DNA of 22,500 bases from Chromera velia (taxonomy: Eukaryota; Sar; Chromeraceae), in contig JAHBMJ010000296.1 in NCBI GenBank assembly GCA_018398765.1, positions 1 through 22,500 on the forward strand, given 5' to 3'. The position numbers and the translations under genes were made by a program. Under the pieces are notes generated by a model. The model saw only the letters and a list, made by a program, of their open reading frames with translations. It ran no database searches and was not told the origin of the DNA. This document shows, in pieces, positions 8,387 through 17,328 of this stretch (positions within the stretch are counted from its first letter, which is position 1; each line of letters opens with the position of its first letter).

Positions 8387-8585
8387 GGTTACTGATTGAG
8401 GGCATTGCAAGTCCGTTGTCTTTGAAATTCTTGTTTTCTCCGTTTGATCTCTCTCTGAAGACCTCTTTTCCCTCTCTCCTTGAACCTGTCCTTTTTACCT
8501 TTTCATCTAGTCTGTCTGAAAACGAAACTTGTCTTCTCTTCAAATGAAGCATGTCTGTGTGGGGACACAGACTTCGGGGGGGAGG
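8387..8585 (+). other. Retroelement 3' untranslated region ending in polypurine tract
   Basis: After the chromodomain stop there is a pyrimidine-rich 3' region, then the polypurine tract GGGGGGGAGG at 8576-8585, directly followed by TGGCACG. A polypurine tract next to TG is the expected plus-strand primer and LTR start of Ty3/gypsy elements. Confidence 0.65.
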
Positions 8586-9060
8586 TGGCACGTTACATTG
8601 CGATATGTAGTTGTTCGCTCTAGCCGGAGTTGATCGCCCGAGCTAATCATGCTGTAATGAATTAAGTCAAAGAGTAAGATTATCCTGAAAGCGTCTTTCC
8701 AGTCATGCACTAAGTTGAGTACTAAGCTTGCATTCAAGTCCGTCCATGCCTATGTCGTTCTATGGGCGCGCCCCTAATGTTGTATCTGTATTGGAATTAA
8801 TATCAGAATTAATTCCACTCACGTGCATGCTCGTCTTGTCCGTATAACTGTCCTGACTGATAGCTTTGGTACTACAAGACTCCCGAACTAACAGTTCTTA
8901 TGCAGTAACCAGTCATACTAAGTCTAGGTCTGTAGTGCTCCACAGACACTAGGCTTTTCCTTACGGATTATAGTGGTACATCGTAAAACGATCTATGCTA
9001 TATCGGTCTGACTAGTCCCGCTTGCATGCTCGTGAGCCTAAAATGGCTCTCTAGCCGCAG
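8586..9060 (+). mobile_element. Probable 3' LTR of the chromovirus, right boundary unresolved
   Basis: The LTR should start at 8586 (TGGCACGTTACATTG) right after the polypurine tract. With no second LTR copy in the window the CA end cannot be fixed; 9060 is only the point where the CpG/GCATGC-rich promoter of the next gene begins. No coding frame is supported here. Confidence 0.45.
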
Positions 9061-9139
9061 ACACGATATATCCAACAGCAAAAGCCTCCGATATACCCGA
9101 GCTTAGTGGCTATCTGCGATATAGCAGCCTGCGAGGAAC

Positions 9140-9276
9140 AGAAAAATATAGAAAATGCTTGCATGCGCATGCAGGGCGGCGCGCACCATGCATGCCCCCG
9201 GCCCGCCCGCGCGCGGCGCGCCTGCATGGCGCGCGCATGCATCGACCTCGCACGCATGCATGGCCGCGTATATAAA
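9140..9276 (+). promoter_or_regulatory. CpG- and GCATGC-rich promoter with TATA box for the secreted cysteine-rich gene
   Basis: The 130 bp before 9269 are packed with GCATGC words (TTGCATGCGCATGC near 9149, ATGCATGC near 9187, GCATGC near 9235, GCATGCAT 9254-9261) and GCGCGC. The TATA box TATATAAA follows at 9269-9276. The start codon is at 9598, implying a 5' UTR of roughly 300 nt. The composition contrasts sharply with the AT-rich DNA around it. Confidence 0.7.
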
Positions 9277-9597
9277 TGGCGCGCGCAGTGAGAGCGAAAA
9301 TGCAGCTGCTATATGCATCTGTATATTTCAGCTGCATGTCTATAGGGATCGAATCTGACAGGACGTTGACAATGATCGCAATTCGTTTCGGCAGAGAAAA
9401 GCGAGCTCGAGTCCCAAACGAACTTGCAGCGTCCTGATTTTGTTTCTTTCCGTCACTGCTTTGGACAGGCATTCGCATTGACACTTGGTTGACTCTGCGC
9501 AACAGTTGACATGTTCAAGCAACAGTATCGAGGTGTTGCTGCGTTTGTACACACATATATTCCTGCTTAAGTGAATTTGGGATTGCCTGCTGTCGAG

Positions 9598-10605
9598 ATG
9601 AAATTTGTAATCGTTTTTTGTATTCTCTCAGTGGCTGGTTACTTCACGTCAGCCTCTGCCCAGCTCCTCAACCCAAACTGCTCTTCAGCACAGGCTCAAA
9701 AAGGACGGGGTGAAGGTTGTTTGACTGACGACGATTGCAATAACGACGCAGATGGCCATTGTCATGGGGTCTTCAAGACATGCGGAAAAACCGATAGAGA
9801 CACCGATTGTAAAACATCTGCAGACTGCAGCAACGCAGCCGACAACCATTGCCACGGTGTCACATCGACATGCGGAAAGTCGAATGTCACGCAAGCGTGT
9901 TCAGTGAACGAAGACTGCAACCTGGAGTTTGCACACGGATGGTGCAACAAGGCCTTCCCGCACAACGAAACGAATCCCGATGTCGGTGTATGCGGCAAAA
10001 ACGGATTTTGTGACAAGTGCACCATAGTGAATGGAATCCCCACCCATGAAGACTGTTTGTCAGGTCACTGCAAAATGACACACCATGAAAATTTCGGAAT
10101 CTGCGCGAATCAGAAGACCTACGAAGCGCCGTGCAGACATTTACTCGACTGCAGTGACCATTATTTCTGCAGCAGTAATACCGTGTGTGAACTATGGATC
10201 GAGGCCAACTGGAAAGACCGCATGGGGGATTCGTGTGAGTTTTACAGTCAGCCTTTCCATGGAGGTGGGACGTCGGAAACTGTGGGTTTTTCCAATCGAT
10301 GTGACCCTCAATGGACCCAGAGTTTCAAAATTAACGCACGAGACCCAAGCACAGAGTGCATCCAATGCCGTCATCCCCAGGGCGGCTACTTTTGGAATTC
10401 TCAAACCAATGTGGGAGCAGATTTGACCCCGGTGTTTGATCGAGCTCTGATGAATCAGACAGCGTTGCAGTGCGGTCCCACGGGGTCGCTCTTACCAACA
10501 AGCCGGCAGGGGACCTGGAACATGGAGGATTTGTTCAAAAACTTCTTTGATAACGCGACGATGGTCACTTCGTACATCGTCAGACCTCGAGACCCAAGTG
10601 CTTAG
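9598..10605 (+). CDS. Secreted cysteine-rich repeat protein, 335 aa
   Basis: A single exon begins at the first ATG (9598), with an in-frame TAA at 9568-9570 upstream. Residues 1-21 are a clear signal peptide (MKFVIVFCILSVAGYFTSASA), probably cut before Gln22. The mature part opens with two nearly identical 30-residue modules, Cys41-x5-Cys47-x7-Cys55-x6-Cys62-Gly and Cys71-x5-Cys77-x7-Cys85-x6-Cys92-Gly, sharing the words NHCHG/GHCHG and TCGK. A diverged third starts at Cys101 and looser C-rich segments run to about Cys197. The last 135 residues are less Cys-rich, with aromatic and Gly-rich stretches. Five N-glycosylation sequons are present (Asn27, 96, 123, 286, 319). There is no membrane segment or GPI signal, so it should be secreted. 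The spacing faintly resembles Dickkopf-type or other small disulfide modules, but I cannot name the family. It may be an extracellular matrix or wall protein. Confidence 0.9.
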   Translation: MKFVIVFCILSVAGYFTSASAQLLNPNCSSAQAQKGRGEGCLTDDDCNNDADGHCHGVFKTCGKTDRDTDCKTSADCSNAADNHCHGVTSTCGKSNVTQACSVNEDCNLEFAHGWCNKAFPHNETNPDVGVCGKNGFCDKCTIVNGIPTHEDCLSGHCKMTHHENFGICANQKTYEAPCRHLLDCSDHYFCSSNTVCELWIEANWKDRMGDSCEFYSQPFHGGGTSETVGFSNRCDPQWTQSFKINARDPSTECIQCRHPQGGYFWNSQTNVGADLTPVFDRALMNQTALQCGPTGSLLPTSRQGTWNMEDLFKNFFDNATMVTSYIVRPRDPSA

Positions 10606-12060
10606 TCAGATCAATTTGAGTGAAATGATCAACAAAGTGACCTTTTTGTGAAAATTTGGAAACAAGCAGACAGACTTTTCACCCATTCAGAATTCGGAAT
10701 GCAAGAAAAGCTCATGCATGTTTGTAGAAGAGTCTTTTTCATCAAGCCCATGCGGGTAGCGTCTGTAAAAGGTGGAGCACGACCAACTGTTCTTCTCTTT
10801 TTTTTCTATTCCGTTATTTTGAAAACGGCATTCAATGCTCGGCTCATTTTTCGGCTCATGTTTGCAGCTTCGATCAATTCTCGCCTTTTGACCTCTTTGC
10901 GCCATTCGAAATCGTCTTTGTCCTTTTGACGCTAAAAAAAAGTTGAACCTTTCCATTCAAAAAAACAGAACGCAAGTTTTGAAGGCCTGGTCAATTCTCC
11001 CATCTTAAACGCCTGCTTTCTCTTCAAATTATCCGTTTGTTTGGGTCAAACTGCCTTTTCCTATTACTCGACTCTCAATTCCGTACCTTGTTTACCGCTT
11101 TTGCCTGCTATCAGCATGCTAGTCAGCATGTTTTCTTTCTTCTTTCCTGGAGCTTGTCAGTGGTAAAGTTTGAACAGATCAGAACAGATATTTTTAAACA
11201 GATTTTGCTAGTAGATTTTGATACCGTCATCATCATTTACTATATTGTTTGCTGGCAGATTGTTTGTCATTGTTTCGTTTTGATCCATGAGAAGCATGAT
11301 TATGATTATTCAGGGTTGCCGATTATTGTAGTGGCTATATGGATATAGTATGGAACGGTTTAGCAAAACTGGTTAAATGATTTCTGGCTGGCCAAAACTT
11401 GTTAAATTTTAACTGTCGCTCAAAATTTATAGGTTGAGAGACCATGACACTCTACGTAATAGTCTGCAGAAAGAGGTGTTAGTAGGTTTTAGAAATACAA
11501 CAAAGTTTTAATAATCTGTACAACAGCATTAAGACTGATGATACATGCAGTGTTTCTACAAGAAATATTCAGAAAAAAAGAGCTGAAGCGGTGTCTCGCG
11601 GACCATAGTAGTGGTATTTGCTAGTGTCTGCACCAGACGCTGGATAGCATCATAAAGAAAGAGCAGAACTAAGTAGAGCCGCCCCAGGATTTACCAGGAT
11701 TCAAGGAAAATCGAGTATAAAAAATTATTTTTGAAATGTTGAGTTATCATTTTTAATCGTTTTAATCAAATCCTTTTGTCTTCCATAGTACTCTATAGTA
11801 TTCCGCAGAGGAGGCCCTTAGGGGGGGCTATTCTCTAAGGGGGAGAAAGGCGTGCGAGTTTTTATAAGAGATAATAAGGAGGCCTTCCCTCATTCGTGTT
11901 TTCCCTAGTTTTCCCTCCTGGATTGCATCAGGCTGCCTAATAATGTGGCGCAAGCAGCGGTTGTCAAAAAGAGAAAAACGATAGGTTCAGTTCGCAGCCG
12001 GTGTATGGTGGCGCGGAGCTGAATATCGGCGGGGCTCGGGCCGGCCGTGCGTCGCCCTGC
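10606..12060. other. AT-rich intergenic spacer, no supported gene
   Basis: The open frames (about 90-100 codons near 10650-10950 and 11037-11348) have Phe/Leu-rich compositions typical of AT-rich non-coding DNA, with no start context or domain. At 11815-11841 CCCTTAG and CTAAGGG form a short inverted repeat around a G-rich loop. No transposon protein is visible. Confidence 0.6.
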
Positions 12061-12101
12061 AGCCCGCCATGCATCCGCGCGATCGGTGCATGCACTATAT
12101 A
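12060..12101 (+). promoter_or_regulatory. TGCATGCA plus TATA-like promoter for the Orai-like gene
   Basis: TGCATGCA lies at 12087-12094 and CTATATAC (TATATA 12096-12101) follows after one base, inside a GC-rich patch (about 12015-12130). The start codon is 304 bp downstream, almost the same layout as at the secreted cysteine-rich gene. Confidence 0.65.
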
Positions 12102-12404
12102 CTTTGAGGGGGGGCCGCCGCGGGGGTGATGGCGTATCTTCGGCCTTAACTCCACGCGGATTCAATTCAACTCTTCAATGCCATTCAATGCCAGGAAGGC
12201 TCAGTGGACAGTTTCACGAATTTGTCAGTCTACCAAGGATTCCCAGAGCCTTCTTACAGATCAGTGTGTGCATTTGTACACAATCACCACTCACATCTGA
12301 TCCGTTGATTGAAAACTTGGACAACGGTTCCCGTCTCCAGAGATTTGTCTGGCCAAGGCAGTGAGTCGATCCTCTTTCGTCTCTCGCGCGCATTTCCCTT
12401 CAAG

Positions 12405-13426
12405 ATGTTATCCCTATGCAAAAATCAAGTCCTGACGAGCGTTCTGCAACAGCAGATCGAAATTCGGCAAAGGGAAATGGACTGGTACTCGAGTAACTAC
12501 TGGACGATGGCCAACCAAGCAGCGATTATTGCGGGATTCGCCTTCACACAACTCACCACAGAACTCCCTGAAACCGCTTACCAGAACTTTCTCGTAGAGG
12601 TTCTGTATCTCGGCACCACCGCCATTGCCATGGGAATGGAGCTATCAGTCCTCATCACCACCACCTTTGCGACAATCTGGGCTCCCGGGTTGGCTCTGAA
12701 GGGTCCGAAGGGAAACAAAGCGATGAACCTGGCAGTAGAGAATCTGAAGGCCGTCCAGAATCACGTGTTCTCCTTCTTTGTGGTAGGAATTCTCTTCTTT
12801 CACACGTCCAATATCTTTCTCCTCTGGTGTGTGTTTGACACCCTCACGGCTGTTTGTGGAACAGTTACGTTAGGTCTCCTGGGAGTCGCGATGGTGTGGT
12901 ACATCGCCAGTCTCACCTACAGACTTCGGTCAGTCAAGCAGTGGGGAGGGGGGGGCATGACGAGAGAATTTATTCATGGGCATGCATTGTTTCTTAGTCA
13001 TTCATGTTGAGATTCACAGTGCGGTCGGTTCCAACTAGATCACCTGCTCTCTCCCTCTCTCTCCGTCTCTTTCTGCGGTAGTCAGCCCAATGCTGTCCCC
13101 GTTGCTCTTTTCTCCCGAGAACGTTCCCGCTTTTCGTCCATCCTCTCTCTCCATTGTGCCTGCGGGCTCGAGGCTGGAGTCAGAAGATGCGATGGAGGTT
13201 CAGTATCCAAAAATGCGCTTTTTCTTTTCCGTTATTGTTGATGAGCGTGTTTCTTTTTCACTTCAGGGTGGAGGTGTCAGATGCGGTGGAGGGTCGCATC
13301 AACGTCCTGGGTCATTTGGACAACGTGGAGGACATCGACGAGATCTTGGAGGAGAGACGGCAGGGACGGGGGCAGCAGCAGCAGGCGGCCAGGTCTTCTC
13401 ATGAGACGGCACCCTTGCTGAGATGA
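12405..13426 (+). CDS. Orai-like four-transmembrane channel protein, two exons, 227 aa
   Basis: Exon 1 is 12405-12928, the intron (CG/GTCAGT to TTCAG/G) 12929-13266, exon 2 13267-13426. The junction keeps phase (split Arg codon). The protein has a helical, charged N-terminus (LQQQIEIRQREMDWYSSNYW) and four hydrophobic segments at about 36-53, 62-88, 120-142 and 146-172. A cytosolic tail carries an acidic helix (VEDIDEILEERR), a Gln run and a C-terminal ETAPLL acidic dileucine motif. TM1 contains AGFAFTQLTTELPE. Human Orai1 TM1 has a GFAM..E pattern in which Glu106 is the selectivity filter, eight residues after Gly98; here Glu53 is nine after Gly44. TM2 (AIAMGMELSVLITTTFATIW) and the WAPGLALKGPKG loop look conserved. 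Known Orai proteins are store-operated calcium channels. The dileucine motif suggests sorting to an endosomal or vacuolar membrane. AATAAA at 14003 may be the polyadenylation signal. Family call moderate; gene model strong. Confidence 0.8.
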
Positions 13427-14562
13427 GGGGATGAGGGGACTTGATCACTCCCTCTCATCTGATGCTATGGTGTGATGGCAATTTGTCTATGTGCTCTGTG
13501 TTTCTCTCGTCTGGAAAGACGCTGAAGAAATCACACGCAGAGCAGCTAGCTGAGATTCCGAGTTCGAGAAAGTGAGTGTAAGCAAACCACAGCTGCAGAC
13601 TCGCTGTATTAGTTTTGCCTGTACAGATAGAAAAGCGGACTGACTTGCATCCCGAGAGGTTCTTTCAAAACATCTGTTCATCAATTTTCAGTTCTGCCCC
13701 CCGCAGCTGCAGCATTCCTGCCTGCCAGCTCAATCCCTCCCCCCCCCTCTCTCTTTCTCCGTCACTCCTTTCTGTCTCGGAGCTCTCGCCCTCGTTCTTC
13801 AGTCCTCCCTCTCCTCCTCCACCCTACTGTCGCCGTGAGAACAAAAAAAGGTGGCTCCTGGAGGACTGTCTGCCGTTCTGTCTCGTTGCGCTCCATCCCT
13901 TTTGAAGATGCATGTCGCTTCATTTTGGATGTCGCAGTCTCTTCATTGTTCGAGTTCTTTCTTTCTCTCTTCCCTCTTTCTCTCCTTGTCTGTCTGTTTT
14001 TCAATAAAATTTCACATTGTCTTCTCTTTTTTCTTTCATATGGTCTTTTAACTTCTTTAATTGACTTTCTTTTTTCTGTCCATGACTATTTTTTTTTACC
14101 TGTCACATGTTGAAAAGTTGTTGTAAGCATGTAGGCTATATCGAATTACCATTCTGATACCTTCAATTTTCAAATCAATTGAGTGTATCATATAATATAA
14201 TCATTTTAATATTAATATCATAAAAAAATTTAGAACTAACTTGAAATTGATCTAGCTTGAAATACCATAGTAGTCATTATAGCATGTATCATGATGTATG
14301 TGCATAATACACTGCGTTTTAATAGATGTACTAAGATGTACCGATTAGTACCGACTATAAGATGGTTATTATGATGAGAGTCATCTTCAAACTAGGCATT
14401 AGGATACCAGTAAGCCCACTTTCATAAATTAACCAGCGTCGATTCAGCGATGATTCATATCTAAAAATCTAGTGACTCAGAGAATTTGCTAAGGAATCAT
14501 ATAATATACTATGCAACATAACTTTGAAAGAATATGATCTAAGTCCTACACTCTAAAGTTCT

Positions 14563-14563
14563 A

Positions 14564-14594
<31 letters not shown>
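14563..14594 (+). repeat. (AAAG)n microsatellite
   Basis: About eight uninterrupted AAAG units, beginning after CTCTAAAGTT. Confidence 0.9.
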
Positions 14595-14974
14595 TTTGTC
14601 TGAGTTTTGCTTGTTCCAGCTTTACTTGAGAACAACTATTAATCAGGTCCCCTCCCTCATTCAAATCAAAAGACTAGGTTGCTTACTAAACGTTTTATGA
14701 GCTTAATCGCAGGTTTCATGAGGCTCGTCTAGCATTCACTTTCATTCAAGATCGAACCTACGATCAAACCTTTAATGTAGATTTGATTTTCTATATGAAG
14801 TTAACACAGTTCTAAAAAATTTTTAAAAAAAGAAAGTTAGCCTGAGTTTTTATTGTTTGAAGCTTAATTTACAGTGTAGGACCTATAGAATGTGATGTGA
14901 TTCAGGGGTTAAAAAACAATTCTGGTATCCAAGGGTCTTAATTGCCGCCAGTGGATAAGCTTCGCGATCGCTGA

Positions 14975-15090
14975 CCCCCCCCTCCCCCCCCTGGATCACA
15001 CATACGCCACCACATAGGTCATGCTGATCCAACTATGGGCGCTGCCGCATTTGACCGGCGTGAATCGATCTGCCCTGGACCCCCCCACCC
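14975..15090 (-). repeat. Paired C8-T-C8 and C7-A-C3 tracts (G-runs on the minus strand)
   Basis: Two homopolymeric C clusters lie about 90 bp apart: C8 T C8 near 14975-14991, and C7 A CCC near 15080-15090. On the minus strand they are long G-runs that could form G-quadruplexes. No gene is associated. Confidence 0.6.
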
Positions 15091-15302
15091 TCCTTATCCA
15101 ATACGCTTGGATACTGGAATTATTTTTCAGCCCCCCATACATATATATTGGTGGTTTATTAAACTTCTAGTTAAACTTCTATTCAGCTAGTGGCTAGTGG
15201 CTACTTATCTGACAAGAATTTTGCAGGGTCCACTATTATTTTAAATTCTTATACACACGCAATGTCATATACATACACACTGTATGATACATGTAGATGC
15301 AT

Positions 15303-15329
<27 letters not shown>
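15303..15329 (+). repeat. (AC)n microsatellite
   Basis: About 13 AC units, followed by looser CACA and GCACGCACGC sequence to about 15380. Confidence 0.9.
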
Positions 15330-15333
<4 letters not shown>

Positions 15334-15462
15334 ACACATATGTACACACACATAGATACGCACACACGCATGCACGCACGCATTCGGGCACCACTGAGGC
15401 AGAAGACACAGAGAGAGGAGGAGAGGGAAGGGGGGGCGAGAGATGTGTTTGGTTTTTGTAAC

Positions 15463-15490
15463 TATGTATGTATGTATGTATGTATGTATG
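15463..15490 (+). repeat. (TATG)n microsatellite running into TG repeats
   Basis: About seven TATG units followed by GTGTGTGTGTATGTGTGTGGGTGGG. Confidence 0.85.
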
Positions 15491-15915
15491 CATGTGTGTG
15501 TGTATGTGTGTGGGTGGGTGTAGTTTTTGTTTCCAGACCGACATAGAGCGACGGATGTCAACGTTGATGGACACAAAGAACTAGTCTCTAGGGGCTGAGG
15601 GAGCAGAGGAAAAGATTGAGAACGCAAAAGGGACCGGCTGCGTCCTTTCAGAAGCAGAGACAGGCGGAGGAGAGAGGGGAAAACAAAAAAGAAAGGGAAG
15701 GCGGGAGGGATGGAGCGGGAGGGACGGAGGGCCCCAGAAGGAAAGGAAGCGAAAAAGCACCGGTAGACAAAAAGAGATCACCCTCCAAGACGGGAATTTT
15801 CTCACAGGGCATTGCCTCTGATAAGCACAGAGAAAGCTGTCAGAGGATCTTCGATAAAGTTAGTGATGGTCGAATTATCCCCATCCATGTATGATGAATG
15901 TAATCTGTCAATCAG

Positions 15916-16743
15916 TCAGAAGAGGTTTTTGATCACTTGTCGTCGAACAAACAAAAGCAGGAAAAAGAGAAACAGCCATCCCATCGCGAAGCTGATGGCT
16001 ACAACCCAAAAAGCGGTTTGGCACACCCCCATCGGTACTGAGATTTTCATCTGCCGCACATCTTCGTCATCGGGGTGATTCACGTTCACGTTCACCCAGC
16101 GTATAGAGCATTCCTCCAGAGAGAACGCCGAGTTCCCACACCCACAAGGCTGCTTGTAGTACCAGGTGCAGTGCTCGAACCCGTTGACCGAGTCGTCGGA
16201 AGGACACACATACAATCCAAAATAACAACCTTGTCTTACGTCCTGCACTCAAACATGCACTCATTCTACGTGTATATATCTACATGCACGCTTCATTGTA
16301 CTCTGAAAATATCGGGGTCTTGTGATGAGTACTGACTTGTAGGGTACACGTACACACGGTCCACACACATAAGTATTGTGACTGGGTGCTGATGCACTGA
16401 CCTCGCTTTGTGGGCTCAGCTGCGTACAGAGCGCTTTATGATTTGAGGAATCCGAGTTCCTGTCCAGCTCCTTCTGCATGTCCCCCATTAACGTGCTGTA
16501 GGCACTGAAGGTCAGCTCGGACAGAAGCCTTTTCCCTTTCCCTTCGTGTTCGTCACCAAATTGTTGAATGAAGTTCTTGTTCCTCTGTGTGCCTCCGTAT
16601 TTGTTCAGTAGGGGCTTTGAGAGGATCTCCTTTGCAGGCACAAACTCCGTTTCGTTCCACTTGACTCCCGAATTCCATGTCCCTCCTGAAGACAGCCGAA
16701 ACGGGCAGGCGAAAGCAAACAAAGACAGCAACGGCAGCCGCAT
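15916..16743 (-). CDS. Type I single-pass membrane protein with cysteine-rich ectodomain, two exons, 222 aa
   Basis: Exon 1 is 16743-16402, the intron 16401-16243 (GAG/GTCAGT to GTGCAG/GAC), exon 2 16242-15916. The intron is phase 0 and the stop is TGA at 15918-15916. Residues 1-20 (MRLPLLSLFAFACPFRLSSG) form a signal peptide. The ectodomain has one sequon (Asn30) and seven cysteines at 106, 120, 127, 139, 147, 149 and 159, six of them in a compact exon 2 module (GCYFGLYVCP, EHCTWYYKQPCGCG, LEECSIRW). After the acidic stretch PDDEDVRQ comes a single membrane segment (about 185-213, MGVCQTAFWVVAISFAMGWL then FLFFLLLFV) and a short basic tail RRQVIKNLF. That topology is a type I plasma-membrane or endomembrane protein with a nine-residue cytosolic tail. 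I do not recognise the family; it could be a lineage-specific receptor or accessory subunit. It is divergent from the PAN gene, sharing a 585-bp promoter region. Confidence 0.85.
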
Positions 16744-17328
16744 CTCTTGGAACCACAGCGCCGTCCCTGTCCCCCTTCAGTTCGCTCCGTTCTTTTGCAA
16801 GGGGTCCCTGATCAATTGTAACACACTGTGAAATGCAGTTATACAAGAGACGGCAAAATCCAATGAGCTAGGTGAAGACGTCAGTGAACCGACCTCCCAC
16901 CGGAAAGTGATATAGTGGGAGCACAGCTTTGGATTAGATGACCTTTATGTCGAGAGACGATGGTGTCGGAACGACGCTCAAGTGCACAGTGTCATGTGGA
17001 ACGTAGGTTGAAAGGACGTCAAGTCGACGGTAAAGAAGGCCAACATTCATGCATGCAACCGAAAAAAAAATTAAGAAGTGAAATTTCGCTCGTGTATGCG
17101 CGCGCGGGCTGACACTCAGAATTGTAAGGGTCCGTCGACGATCAAGCTATAGACTGAGGGCAACTCGATCTGACTCAGACTCACAGCAAGTGACAACCCT
17201 CTTGCAAAGTTCTGTACACCACGCGTACTGCGTCAGCACCTGGATGTGTGAAGGCATCCGCTTCACGACATACTTCTCCTTCTCGGCCGTACTTCTGATC
17301 TCTGTCTGCCCAGGTTGATTGGTCTGAC
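16744..17328. promoter_or_regulatory. Bidirectional promoter region with central TGCATGCA
   Basis: This 585-bp interval separates two divergent gene models. The palindrome TGCATGCA at 17050-17057 is 307 bp from the left start codon and 272 bp from the right one. CGCGCGCGGGC follows at 17099-17109. CTATAG near 17144 and GATATAGT near 16910 are weak TATA-like words facing each gene. A minus-strand frame of 89 codons at 17181-17450 overlaps the right gene's first exon and is not supported. Shared regulation is inferred from the layout. Confidence 0.55.

Larger units (their letters stand above)
13427..15915. other. Spacer between convergent genes, no supported gene
   Basis: The first 650 bp are pyrimidine-rich, probably the 3' UTR of the Orai-like gene, with AATAAA at 14003-14008. 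From 14100 to 14950 it is AT-rich with no coding frame. C-runs, a CA repeat and a TATG repeat lie between 14970 and 15520. Frames of about 90-120 codons on both strands at 15190-15894 are products of the CA/TG repeats and A/G-rich DNA. Confidence 0.6.

Noticed and set aside
10648-11348. Two Phe/Leu-rich frames of about 90-100 codons
   Set aside because: AT-rich sequence gives such compositions by chance; no signal peptide, domain or promoter motif at a suitable distance.
15190-15894. Open frames of 90-120 codons over CA/TG repeats and purine-rich DNA
   Set aside because: Composition (His/Thr, Cys/Val, Lys/Glu/Arg) mirrors the microsatellites, with no domain and no plausible start context.
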